Source: Chitinophaga sp. S165
Lineage (GTDB): Bacteria > Bacteroidota > Bacteroidia > Chitinophagales > Chitinophagaceae
Assembly (NCBI RefSeq): GCF_003182155.1
Contig: NZ_QGTG01000001.1
Span: forward strand, 414,022 to 478,021
DNA length: 64,000 nt
Direction: 5' to 3'
The notes under the pieces are model-generated. The model worked only from the letters and a program-made list of their open reading frames with translations. It made no database searches and was not told where the DNA came from. Position numbers and translations under genes: made by a program. Below are positions 44,001 to 52,353 of the stretch, piece by piece (position 1 is the stretch's first letter; each line of letters starts with the position of its first letter).

Positions 44001-44077
44001 CTGTAGGGAAACCAAATGAAGGAGCGACCTTCATCGTTATATTACCTGGTAAGATCAAAGAAGAGGAACTATCATGA
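41033..44077 (+). CDS. hybrid sensor protein with two kinase modules and a receiver
   Basis: This 1014-aa protein has no membrane helix. Order: a PAS-like N-terminus (about 20-160, with WSKTPLGPVENWP), a GAF-like region (about 170-330), HisKA with His about 359 (ISHEFRTPL), HATPase (NLLSNAFKY, GIGLSLVKELV), a receiver (about 624-740, LLVVDDNADM and phospho-acceptor Asp about 672 in VISDIMMPEMDG), a coiled segment (EELEKKVEERTAELLRK), a second HisKA with His about 786 (IASHDLQEPLRKI) and a second HATPase (GTGIGLALCKKIV). Both kinase modules look intact. It probably forms an intramolecular or operon-level phosphorelay with the single-domain regulator upstream. Confidence 0.93.
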   Translation: MELTKTVAPEFLAGGGEMGERIRSRDWSKTPLGPVENWPQSLKTCVRIILTSRQPMFVWWGSDLINLYNDAYKSIVGGKHPEALGMPASEVWKEIWDEAGPRAATAMERNEGTYDESLLLIMERNGYPEETYYTFSYSPVPGDEGGTNGIICANTDDTERIIGERQLMTLKDLGKNLPDSLSDDEIFRKTISILKENQHDFPFACIYKADLKTGILEMTAKTDDSLSGAILPDTLEVASSLAREWKFEEAIQTNKAVLLSGLKSRYGQLPSGNWRISPDQALVIPIVQSGQICPFALLIVGLSPYRQLDEKYRSFFQLVADQIASGIVNVRTVEEARKKAAALMEIDRAKTVFFSNISHEFRTPLTLMLGPLEELLSQNEGTFTPDQEAHIMATHRNALRLLRLVNTLLDFSRIEADKVRAQYFPVDLTELTEDIASTFRAAMEHAELHFTVDCRSLTMPAYVDREMWEKIILNLLSNAFKYTLRGSITVSLKQENDHAVLRVEDTGVGIPAEEMPHMFERFHRIKHTRGRTYEGTGIGLSLVKELVQLHHGEISVASEEGIGSAFTVRLPLGSAHLPEDQIMEKSIDNHASGLSDAYVTEALHLGRDNGTVMNDHVPAGEEKARLLVVDDNADMRDYLQRLLEKQYSVDTAANGKEALDKINANLPELVISDIMMPEMDGIQLLQHIKHEPLTNSLPVILVSARAGEEAKIEGYDIGADDYLTKPFSAKELLARVRAQVRISRLHRHAIDILQHSAEELEKKVEERTAELLRKNSELEQFAYIASHDLQEPLRKIRTFSDLLQKSLKDGAPVNNYFDKIQSSAVRMTQLINDVLNYSRLSNRDEQFTDIDLNTILQQVKGDFDLLIEQKQAVIKDNCLPVVKGIPLQLQQLFINLIGNSLKFSDKQPLITIRGVLVTGTERALYPELRDDIPYVKLEFADNGIGFEQQFSEKIFTIFQRLNERRLYDGTGIGLALCKKIVENHHGVIRAVGKPNEGATFIVILPGKIKEEELS

Positions 44078-44097
44078 ACATCACGATAGTTCCTCTT
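44061..44097. terminator. bidirectional terminator overlapping a stop codon
   Basis: Perfect 13-nt arms (44061-44073 and 44085-44097, aagaggaactatc) with an 11-nt loop overlap the last codons and stop of the hybrid kinase gene. The hairpin lies between convergent genes and probably serves both. Tails are T/C-rich rather than pure T. Confidence 0.6.
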
Positions 44098-44124
44098 CCT
44101 GATCTTTATAGCGTCGCTGATTTT

Positions 44125-45432
44125 CTATTCACGGAACCCTGTAAAGAAGAAATCGGGATGTTCTACGCTTTTAAGCTGTCCTAAGATACCATTTCCTTCC
44201 TGCGTATCGGCAAAGAGCTCCATTGTAAACCGGTCATTACGGATATAATCCAATAACGGCGCCATGTGTGCTGCCAGCGGTACGGCATTGCCCTCGAAAG
44301 CCTGTCCGGTGAAGTTAAATACGCCGTTTGCCGTCATAGTATAAGTGAACGGGTATTCTGCCAGGAAAAGCGCATTGTTCTGTATCACATATACATTCAC
44401 ATTCATTACCTGCTGATTTACGTCAAAGGCAAATTCCGTAAAATACAGCGTCAGGTTGAATGGCATTGTTGATGCGATCGTTGTATAGATACCGGTGAAG
44501 GTATCCGACCATCCCGGCAGTTGCTGGGGCGGTACGATCAGGGAAGAAAAGTCAACTCCCAACAGCTTGTGCATCGGCACTACTGAAGCGGGAGCGACTT
44601 TTACTTCTATCCGTTGACCATCAATAGTAACGTAAAAGACTTCTTTGGCGCTATCCCAGAACATCTCCTGGAAGGTATTCCCCTCATAAGTAAGAGGAGT
44701 TTGCAGGTATATGCCGTTCGGTGTATAATAGTATGGGCTTGATAACAGCTGCACCTGTCCCGAACCATCAACATAGATAAGTGTAAAGGTTTTGGTAAAG
44801 GTATTGATGCTTACCTGTAGCCTGTTCCCGTCCTGAAACTGCAGATATAACCAGGGAGTCTGCTGTATATAATCCTCTATCCCTGCAATCAGATCTCCAA
44901 CGTTTCCAGCTGTATATGCTTCCGCCTCGGCCTGAGTAGCTTTTACAAGGATCATTTTTGTACCGAAGGCGATGCCTGTCAGCTTGATGGTATCAGCAGA
45001 AACACTGTCTATAGCATATTCAAAATCAATTGCATAACCAGATCCTGTTTCTCCGTTATAAACGTTCGGGTCAGGATCGGACAACAGGTGCAGATATGAA
45101 TAGGTGTCAAACAGTAGCGATGGCCTTTGTACGGCTTTCAGGCGGTATGTGCTTTCCATAGATGTTCCTGCTGCTGCCGGAGTCACATCGCTGAACATCG
45201 TGACCCTGTCATTGGTACCAAATCTGAAAAAGAAGCTATAGCCTCCGCCGGCGGAAGGATAAACGGCAGTTTTCCATCCGTAAGTGCTTCCGGTGAGTGT
45301 GGCTTTGTATTCTGCAAGGGCTTTCTCCATGCGTTCTTCCGGCTTCTCTCCGAAAAGAGAGGTTGTTTTGTCCTTCGAACAGGCTGCAAAAAGAATCGCC
45401 AGCAGTAAGATATATAGTCTGTTATGAAGCAT
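44125..45432 (-). CDS. DUF4302 lipoprotein of a SusCD locus
   Basis: The protein is 435 aa from the ATG at 45432; a longer frame to 45591 would overlap the next gene and hide the lipobox. The lipoprotein signal LYILLLAILFAAC is followed by a DUF4302-type body (KPEERMEKALAEYKATLTGS, YGWKTAVYPSAGGGYSFFF). It is the last gene of an operon after SusC, SusD and a zinc metallohydrolase. DUF4302 proteins commonly occupy this position; their role is unknown, probably surface-exposed and ligand-binding. Confidence 0.85.
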   Translation of the reverse strand: MLHNRLYILLLAILFAACSKDKTTSLFGEKPEERMEKALAEYKATLTGSTYGWKTAVYPSAGGGYSFFFRFGTNDRVTMFSDVTPAAAGTSMESTYRLKAVQRPSLLFDTYSYLHLLSDPDPNVYNGETGSGYAIDFEYAIDSVSADTIKLTGIAFGTKMILVKATQAEAEAYTAGNVGDLIAGIEDYIQQTPWLYLQFQDGNRLQVSINTFTKTFTLIYVDGSGQVQLLSSPYYYTPNGIYLQTPLTYEGNTFQEMFWDSAKEVFYVTIDGQRIEVKVAPASVVPMHKLLGVDFSSLIVPPQQLPGWSDTFTGIYTTIASTMPFNLTLYFTEFAFDVNQQVMNVNVYVIQNNALFLAEYPFTYTMTANGVFNFTGQAFEGNAVPLAAHMAPLLDYIRNDRFTMELFADTQEGNGILGQLKSVEHPDFFFTGFRE

Positions 45433-45442
45433 GTTTCCTGTT

Positions 45443-46291
45443 TTACAAATTATCAATAGCATCCTGAACACGGGTCTGCAAATTGTAGAAGTCAATATTC
45501 CAGCTCTCTTTAAAGTAACGGACAATGATCTCCTCTTTTTGACGGAATAGTGGCCTTGCCTCGAGTGGTGCTGAATTAACAATGTCATCATAACCGTCTT
45601 TGCCTTCTACCAGCATAGTGGCTACCATTTCTACAAAGTCCTCGTCTGGTGCGCTTCGGGCATATTGCGTGATAAAGCCCCTTTCCAGTGCTTCCCCCAG
45701 GGTGTAATCATTCCAGCTGCCGGTATAACCGGTGGAGATGCGTTTAAATTCTACCGGGTAGAGAATGGTCTGATGCATAATATGCGCAAACTCGTGGTGG
45801 ATGGTATGGAGCATTTCACGTACAAAAGGTTTGTCAGTCAGATCGAAATCATTCAGCCAGAACAGCACTACTTTCCGGCCGCCTTCGGCTGTACCCAGGG
45901 TGATGGTATTGTTGGAGTTGAACTGCGGACTACCTACCAGCACGAACTGTTTCTGGCAGTAGGTCTTGAAGAAGGTTTCTCCTGCTTCGGCTATGTAAGG
46001 CGCAGCCCATGTCTTCAGGATAGTGGACATCACTGGCTGTACTTTATTTTCCATAACCGGCACCAGGGTTTTGTCCAGCGCCAGTTCATAACGCTCAAAA
46101 CGGTACTTTACTTCAATATTGTAAGGCTTTGTGAAAACGGAATCAATCCAGAAGTCCAGCGGACCTTTTTCCCATGTCTCTCCGCCAAGGCCAGGGATGT
46201 TCACGTTATCTATTTTATCGTCTTTAGAGCAGGCCATAAGGCTACTCAGAACGATAAAGGCCATTAATAATTTTATCTGCATTTGTTTCAT
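45443..46291 (-). CDS. substrate import-associated zinc metallohydrolase lipoprotein
   Basis: The protein is 282 aa from the ATG at 46291; a TTG two codons upstream is less likely. The lipoprotein signal is LLMAFIVLSSLMAC. The zinc-site motif HHEFAHIMHQ (HExxH near 150) is followed by a conserved ALERGFITQYA and DEDFVEMVATML, which can supply the third ligand. Family members lie beside SusC/SusD pairs and are thought to act on peptides or polypeptides at the surface, though substrates are unproven. It starts 20 bp after SusD and ends 10 bp before DUF4302. Confidence 0.88.
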   Translation of the reverse strand: MKQMQIKLLMAFIVLSSLMACSKDDKIDNVNIPGLGGETWEKGPLDFWIDSVFTKPYNIEVKYRFERYELALDKTLVPVMENKVQPVMSTILKTWAAPYIAEAGETFFKTYCQKQFVLVGSPQFNSNNTITLGTAEGGRKVVLFWLNDFDLTDKPFVREMLHTIHHEFAHIMHQTILYPVEFKRISTGYTGSWNDYTLGEALERGFITQYARSAPDEDFVEMVATMLVEGKDGYDDIVNSAPLEARPLFRQKEEIIVRYFKESWNIDFYNLQTRVQDAIDNL

Positions 46292-46311
46292 AGTCAATTA
46301 GTTTAAGCGGA

Positions 46312-47772
46312 TTAACGGGGGTTCTGTTCAAGGCCGGCCAGTTTTACTTCCTGCGGAAGCTGGAACAGGCGGCGGGGATCATTCGGGGCCAGGGTTTCTG
46401 TTTCTCCGGCCACGTTCGTATGGACAATAGGGATGTGATACCGTAATATGTCAAACCATCTCATTCCTTCCTGGATGAACTCAGCCTGTTTAAAATCCAG
46501 TACAGTGAAGATGAGGGCTGCCTTTATATCTGTTGTGCCATAATAATTCCTCAACTTGGTGTCTGTAAGCCTGAAATCGGCGGTATAATCTTCAATACGC
46601 ATACTGGCATAATCATTCAGGTCCTGCTTGGCCGCCGTAAGATTTCCCAGGTAGATATTGGCTTCCGCCCGGTTGAACAAGGCTTCCTCCGCCGTAAACA
46701 ACGGGAAGATCGTATGAGGAACGCCGATGTTTGCATTGGCACTGGAACGTACGAAGTGTTCCCGGAATTTTAATACCAGCTGGTTGTCGGTATTCGTACC
46801 GGCATAATAGAGCGGTTGAACCCATACACCACCTGTTACATTCCGGAAGCTGAAAAGGGCTCTGGCGAGGTCCGTTCTCAGTCCATAGCGGTATACACCA
46901 TAGGAACGGGCCCAGTCGGAAGGCGCTTCTACCAGCAACAGATTGGCATTTTCTGAGGCCTTTGTGTAGATCGCTTCCGCTTCCTGTCCTGTCAACTGAC
47001 TATATACAGTCACCCACGGACGCAGGTTAGACCTGATATTTCCTCCAGGGAATACATTGTTGCTGTAGGTAAGCACTTTCTGATAATCTTTTTTATACAG
47101 ATAGAAGCGTGCAGCGAATGCATTGGCTGCTGCCTTGTTAAAATGATATTTAGGTACTTTATAGGCGGTATTGTCAATAAGCGGCATGCCTTCCAGCAGG
47201 TCCTTTTCGATCTGTTCGTAAACAAAGGCTACTGTTTTTCTTTCATATTGTCCATTTACGACCTTTTCAGGAGTTGTTACATAAGGGATGCCGGGGTCCT
47301 GGCTTGCGGTGGCCTGATCATAGACCTTTGAGAACAAAGTGACCAGCATAAAGTGATTATAAGCCCTGGCCACCAGGGCTTCTCCCTTTTGTGCATTATA
47401 ATCGGCCGGATCCTCTGCGTTGCTGATCGCTTCCAATGCCTGGTTAGCAGCTGCGATAGCTGAATAGCAGGCATTCCAGTAATAGGTTGGCGAGCCTTGA
47501 GCTCTTTCAGTTACATCACGAAAGAAATATGGTGCGGTGTTGATGTTCTCACTCAACATACCGGCGCCGGCGCCTTTGTCCGACGCATTATCAGATGCAG
47601 CTTCGGTGAAGGTTGCGTAGTCCGCCTGCGGATAGGCAGTGCCAAGCAATTCTCCTACTTTCTCGACGGTATTGAGCTGGGTACGCTGATCGGGCGCTGT
47701 TTCCAGGTATTTTCTACATCCGGAAGCGATGACTAACGCAGCAGCAAGTATATAGTAGGTTATCTTTTTCAT
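46312..47772 (-). CDS. susD-like: SusD/RagB-family surface lipoprotein
   Basis: This 486-aa lipoprotein has the signal YILAAALVIASGC with Cys19. The SusD fold is shown by TPR-like helices (ACYSAIAAANQALEAI; GEALVARAYNHFMLVTLF), the typical ITPEK-like VTTPEKV and the C-terminal FTVLDFKQAEFIQEGMRWFDILRY. It binds ligand as the lid of the SusC barrel. It follows SusC by 16 bp and precedes the metallohydrolase by 20 bp. Confidence 0.93.
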   Translation of the reverse strand: MKKITYYILAAALVIASGCRKYLETAPDQRTQLNTVEKVGELLGTAYPQADYATFTEAASDNASDKGAGAGMLSENINTAPYFFRDVTERAQGSPTYYWNACYSAIAAANQALEAISNAEDPADYNAQKGEALVARAYNHFMLVTLFSKVYDQATASQDPGIPYVTTPEKVVNGQYERKTVAFVYEQIEKDLLEGMPLIDNTAYKVPKYHFNKAAANAFAARFYLYKKDYQKVLTYSNNVFPGGNIRSNLRPWVTVYSQLTGQEAEAIYTKASENANLLLVEAPSDWARSYGVYRYGLRTDLARALFSFRNVTGGVWVQPLYYAGTNTDNQLVLKFREHFVRSSANANIGVPHTIFPLFTAEEALFNRAEANIYLGNLTAAKQDLNDYASMRIEDYTADFRLTDTKLRNYYGTTDIKAALIFTVLDFKQAEFIQEGMRWFDILRYHIPIVHTNVAGETETLAPNDPRRLFQLPQEVKLAGLEQNPR

Positions 47773-47788
47773 CTGTAAATGTTTTACG

Positions 47789-50700
47789 TTATAGACCTGC
47801 TTTCAGTGAGAATGTGAATTGCTTTGGTATAGGCAGGGCTACACCACCGGAATTAAAGAATTCGGGATCTTGCCCATTGAGCCGTTTATCCGAATAGATC
47901 AGCCAGACGTTATTGGCGACAAGGCTGACAGAGAGGTTGTTAAAGCCCGCACGGCGTATCGTTTTCTGAGGCAGGTTATAAGAGAGCGATACCTGTTTCA
48001 ACCTTACAAAATCTCCATCCGCCACCCGGGCAGTTGAATAATTGTAGTTATTGTAAGGGGAGGCGCCGTCCAAAAGCGCTACACCACCGGCATCCAGCAC
48101 AGATGGGATGTTCGTACGTGTTTCATCACCAGGCAGTATCCAGCGGTTCAGGAAGTCGTTGGAGCTCGCGTCCAGGTCGGAATATCTCTGTTTAAATCCT
48201 GGGTTCAGGCGGACCTTGTTCCCTGTGCTGTAGGTAACAAGAGCTGAGAGGGCGAAATTGCTGTAACGCAGGGTATTGTACCAGCCGCCTGTTAATGTTG
48301 GATCTACCGGACCGTTGTAGACCAGGTTGTCTATTTTATCGCTCTGCAGGTAAACATTCCCGCTTTTCGCACCGTCCTGGTTCGTGAACAGCGGACTGCC
48401 GTCTTTAGGGTTCAGCCCCTCGAAAGGGATGGAATAAAGCCCACGTACGGGATGTCCGACAGTAGCCCCACCGTCAGCCACCACGAGGTCCCAGATAATA
48501 GGAAGGTTTTCAAGTTTTGTGATCTCACCCTTGTTATACCCCATGGTCAGTTGTGTGCGCAAGCCCCATTTGCTGCTGTTAATGATATTGTATGCTACAG
48601 TTGCTTCGAGGCCGTGAGATTTCATATCTCCATAGTTGGCTACCTTAATTGGCTCTCCGCCGATACCGGAAGTACGGATAAAGCCAATAAGATCGAAGCT
48701 TTTACGTCTGTAACCATCTACCGTAATAGTGAGTTTATCATTGAACAGACCGGCGTCGATACCTACGTTGGTTTCATATTGTTTTTCCCAGGTCAGTTCT
48801 GAATTCTCAAGACTTTGAATGTAGATGACAGATTCTATTTCGGAAAGGTAAGGTCTGTTAGTGCTGCGGTTCTGCAATACGACACTGGAGTTCCGGGCAT
48901 TACCCATACTACCGGTAAGACCATAGGTAGCTCTGAGGGTCAGCCTGTTGATGCTTTGCTGGTTACGCATGAAATCTTCCGTATCCACATTCCATGAACC
49001 GCTCACGTTCCAGGTAGGCAGCCAGCGTGCCGTGCGGGATTCACCCAGCAGGTTGGAACCGTCATACCGGATGCTCGCATTGAGGTTATACTTGCCCTTG
49101 TAGGAATAAGCAGCATTGGCCAGGTATGCGAGATAGCGGTCGTAATTCATACTGATGCTATAGTAGTTGAAGTTGTTCTCAATATTCTGTTTGATGATAT
49201 TGGGATCAATAAAGGGTACGCCGCCTTTGTCAAACTGGTAACCATACCCATCGAACTGGCGGTTCTGACGGTTGGCGTAACGCAATTCCTGTGCTCCCAG
49301 GAAGTTGACCATGTGAATGTCATTCCAGGTCTTGCTGAACTCTAACGTATTCCGGAAGTAGTAGCTGGTCAGATAATCATCTTCTGTCGTGTAGATACCA
49401 CCATAAGGTAGGACCACCACAGGCTCTGCTTCAGGATCGTCAGGGTTGCGGTACAGGAAACGGTTCCTGTCCTTGATGGTGGCGTCTCCGGCAGCACGAT
49501 AGGCCTGGGGCATATTGGAATTTTCCTTGATCTTATGGTCCTGGGAAGACTTCACGTAACGGATGTTACCCAGGAAAGTATATTTCAGGTTCTTGAGGAT
49601 CTTATAGGTAAAATCTCCCTGCAGTTTAATATCGAGCTGACTGAGATCAATGTAATTGTTGGCCATCTCATTGACGATATTAAAGGGAGCGAAGTTGCGC
49701 GTGAAATATTCCGGTTTACCGCTTTCATCATAGGCTGTCAGTGTACGGCTGGTATTGAGCGCATAGCTGAATGGATTAATGTCAAAATCGCGGTCGAACT
49801 GCCCGAGTACCGCATTGCTGTTCCTGTCCAGCGATCCCGGTACACGTTGGTCCCTGATCACGGCCTGGGTAATGATCCCGAAAGATACTTTGTCACTGAT
49901 ATTGTAGTTGGCCCTGACGTTGCCTGTGAAGCGTTTCAGCTTATCAGCCAGTGTCCAGCCCTTATCTTCCAGGAAGCTGGTAGACACGTAAAGCTGCGAT
50001 TTGTCCGTACCGGAAGACACGCTAAAGGAGTGTTCCTGCATGAAAGAGTTTTTGAACAGCACGTCGAACCAGTTGGTATTGGCCTTCGCATACCTTTCGA
50101 GGAACTGGCGTTTGCTTTCGGGGCTGTTGTACAGTCCGAATGCACCATTGGTGGCGTTATAGGTATCAATGAGATTGTACATTTTTGTATAGACGCCGCC
50201 ATTTTCAGCACGGGTTGCGTCTGAGTGGTTTAGCCAGCCCTTCAGGGACAACTCATTATAAAAAGCCATCTGATCATCAGATTTCATGATGTCAAACTGG
50301 TCATACGTCGGCTTCAGATAACTGGAGAAGTTACCGGTATAGGAGATGACCGGTTTACCGATCTTACCTTTTTTGGTGGTGATCACCACCACACCGTTCA
50401 TAGCACGGGCGCCATAAAGAGAAGTGGCGGCCGCATCTTTCAGTATCTGGAAACTTTCAATATCATCCGGGTTCAGACCTGCAACGGAGGAACCCAGCAG
50501 GGTAGCGGGGTTACCGGTTGAGAGCTGTTCATTGGAGACATTGATCACATCCTCAAGTACCACGCCATCTACAACCCAGAGCGGTTTATTGTCGCCCGTA
50601 ATGGAAGTTGCACCCCTTACCCGGATCTTAGGGGCAGCACCGAAGGTGCCGGATACGTTCTGTACGCTGACGCCGGCTACCTGGCCTTCCAGCATGCGGC

Positions 50701-51196
50701 TCACATCAGCGATACCGTCACGTTTTACATCGGAGGCCTTCACACTGGCGGCGGCTCCTGTAAAAAGCTTTCTGTCGATGGTCTGATAGCCCGTTACAAC
50801 GACCTCTTTCAGTGCACTGATGTCTTCTTCAAGGATGAGGTTAACCGGCGTAGCGGCGGAGACCTTCAGCTCTTGTGATTTATATCCCACTATAGAAAAG
50901 GTCAGGGTAGCACCCTTTTTTACGCGTAACGTATAGGCGCCGGCAGCGTCAGTGACAGTACCATTGGTGGTGCCTTTTTCGATAACATTGATGCCCGGGA
51001 CGGCTTCAGGGCGGCCGTTTTTACCGTATACACGCACAACACCCGTGACTGTTTCCTGGGCGGGCTGCTGCTGAAATAGTCCATAAGTACTTCGCGGGAC
51101 GGATTCGCTAAGTGGGGCTGCATTTATGGGGACATTACAGAATGCGCTACATACAAGCAGGCATAACCACTTTGTTTTTGGGTCTAGAATATACAT
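47789..51196 (-). CDS. susC-like: SusC/RagA TonB-linked outer-membrane transporter
   Basis: This 1135-aa protein has a signal peptide (TKWLCLLVCSAFCNVPINA), a carboxypeptidase-like domain (about 50-135), the SusC-signature TonB-box region (LKEVVVTGYQTIDRK), a plug (GQVAGVSVQNVSGTFG, KIRVRGATSI, DDIESFQILKDAAATSLYG), and a large barrel ending SLKAGL. It is the first gene of the operon SusC-SusD-metallohydrolase-DUF4302. It would take up a substrate, probably a peptide-derived or complex ligand given the protease-like partner; there is no glycoside hydrolase here. Confidence 0.95.
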   Translation of the reverse strand: MYILDPKTKWLCLLVCSAFCNVPINAAPLSESVPRSTYGLFQQQPAQETVTGVVRVYGKNGRPEAVPGINVIEKGTTNGTVTDAAGAYTLRVKKGATLTFSIVGYKSQELKVSAATPVNLILEEDISALKEVVVTGYQTIDRKLFTGAAASVKASDVKRDGIADVSRMLEGQVAGVSVQNVSGTFGAAPKIRVRGATSITGDNKPLWVVDGVVLEDVINVSNEQLSTGNPATLLGSSVAGLNPDDIESFQILKDAAATSLYGARAMNGVVVITTKKGKIGKPVISYTGNFSSYLKPTYDQFDIMKSDDQMAFYNELSLKGWLNHSDATRAENGGVYTKMYNLIDTYNATNGAFGLYNSPESKRQFLERYAKANTNWFDVLFKNSFMQEHSFSVSSGTDKSQLYVSTSFLEDKGWTLADKLKRFTGNVRANYNISDKVSFGIITQAVIRDQRVPGSLDRNSNAVLGQFDRDFDINPFSYALNTSRTLTAYDESGKPEYFTRNFAPFNIVNEMANNYIDLSQLDIKLQGDFTYKILKNLKYTFLGNIRYVKSSQDHKIKENSNMPQAYRAAGDATIKDRNRFLYRNPDDPEAEPVVVLPYGGIYTTEDDYLTSYYFRNTLEFSKTWNDIHMVNFLGAQELRYANRQNRQFDGYGYQFDKGGVPFIDPNIIKQNIENNFNYYSISMNYDRYLAYLANAAYSYKGKYNLNASIRYDGSNLLGESRTARWLPTWNVSGSWNVDTEDFMRNQQSINRLTLRATYGLTGSMGNARNSSVVLQNRSTNRPYLSEIESVIYIQSLENSELTWEKQYETNVGIDAGLFNDKLTITVDGYRRKSFDLIGFIRTSGIGGEPIKVANYGDMKSHGLEATVAYNIINSSKWGLRTQLTMGYNKGEITKLENLPIIWDLVVADGGATVGHPVRGLYSIPFEGLNPKDGSPLFTNQDGAKSGNVYLQSDKIDNLVYNGPVDPTLTGGWYNTLRYSNFALSALVTYSTGNKVRLNPGFKQRYSDLDASSNDFLNRWILPGDETRTNIPSVLDAGGVALLDGASPYNNYNYSTARVADGDFVRLKQVSLSYNLPQKTIRRAGFNNLSVSLVANNVWLIYSDKRLNGQDPEFFNSGGVALPIPKQFTFSLKAGL

Positions 51197-51372
51197 ACTA
51201 CAGATTTTGGTTGCCCATGAAGGAGCTGAAAGAAAAACGATTATACTAGATGACTCAGGATAATTACTTACTAAGGATAATTCAACGTAATCTACATACA
51301 GTTTCTGTGCACCGAACCCTCTACTAACTTACGCAATATTTTTCTTTTCTTTGTGAATCAATCCACCATGTT

Positions 51373-52353
51373 TTGCAGAGAAGAGAATTACGCGTTATAC
51401 TGGTATCACTGATCGTCAGCTTTGTTTTGACGGGAACTAAATTCGCTGCATGGTTCATGACAAATTCCGTCGCTATTTTGTCTGACGCATTGGAATCCAT
51501 CATCAACGTTGTAGCCGGAGCCTTCGCCTGTTATAGTATTTACCTGACTGGTAAGCCCAAAGATGAAAACCATCCTTACGGTCATGGGAAGATCGAATTC
51601 TTTTCTATCGGTTTTGAGGGAGCAATGATCTTCATTGCCGGGTGCCTTATTCTTTTCAAGGCGGGACAGTATTTTTTCGATCCCACGGCATTGGACAAAC
51701 TGGATAAAGGTATGTGGCTGATTGCAGGTACGGCACTGGCTAATCTTGTATTGGGCCTTTTCCTGGTACGGGAGGGTAAGAAGTTGTCTTCAGTCACGAT
51801 ATCAGGCAATGGCCAGCATATTATGACAGACGTTTATAGCAGTCTGGGATTGATAGCAGCACTGTTACTGATCCACTTGACCGGCTGGCACTGGATAGAC
51901 CCGCTGGCGTCGCTGCTGATGGGCGTGCTGATACTAAGGAAAGGATATCAGTTATTGAGGGCGTCAATTTCCGGCCTGATGGACGAGACGGATATGCGTA
52001 TAGTGGATAAGGTGATAGAGATCCTGAATGCGAGGAGACGTGCAAATTGGATCGATATACATAATATGAGAGTGCAGCAGTATGGAAACAACTATCATAT
52101 AGATTGTCATCTGACCCTACCTTATTACCTGGAGCTCAGTGATGCCCACGATGAGCTGAAAGCATTAGAACGCCAGGTGAACATTGAATTTCCCTCCGGA
52201 GAAGTCGAATTTTTTATACATACCGACCCCTGTATCCCGGTTTGCTGTCATTATTGTCAATTGGCGGATTGTCCGGTAAGACAAGATAAATTTACAGGCC
52301 TGATCCAGTGGAAACGGGAGAATGTGTTACCCAACAGAAAGCATGGGGAATAG
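51373..52353 (+). CDS. cation diffusion facilitator metal transporter
   Basis: This 326-aa transporter has six membrane helices, metal-site motifs SDALESIINV (Asp38) and HPYGHGKIEF (His67, His71), a second site region with TDVYSSLGL and a cytoplasmic C-domain (about 210-285). The start is TTG at 51373; the nearby ATG is out of frame and no in-frame ATG lies upstream. It ends in an unusual Cys-rich tail with Cys287, 291, 292, 295 and 300 and His293, likely a metal-binding extension. It is exactly abutting and convergent with the serine hydrolase gene. Zinc or another divalent metal is the likely substrate. Confidence 0.9.
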   Translation: MQRRELRVILVSLIVSFVLTGTKFAAWFMTNSVAILSDALESIINVVAGAFACYSIYLTGKPKDENHPYGHGKIEFFSIGFEGAMIFIAGCLILFKAGQYFFDPTALDKLDKGMWLIAGTALANLVLGLFLVREGKKLSSVTISGNGQHIMTDVYSSLGLIAALLLIHLTGWHWIDPLASLLMGVLILRKGYQLLRASISGLMDETDMRIVDKVIEILNARRRANWIDIHNMRVQQYGNNYHIDCHLTLPYYLELSDAHDELKALERQVNIEFPSGEVEFFIHTDPCIPVCCHYCQLADCPVRQDKFTGLIQWKRENVLPNRKHGE

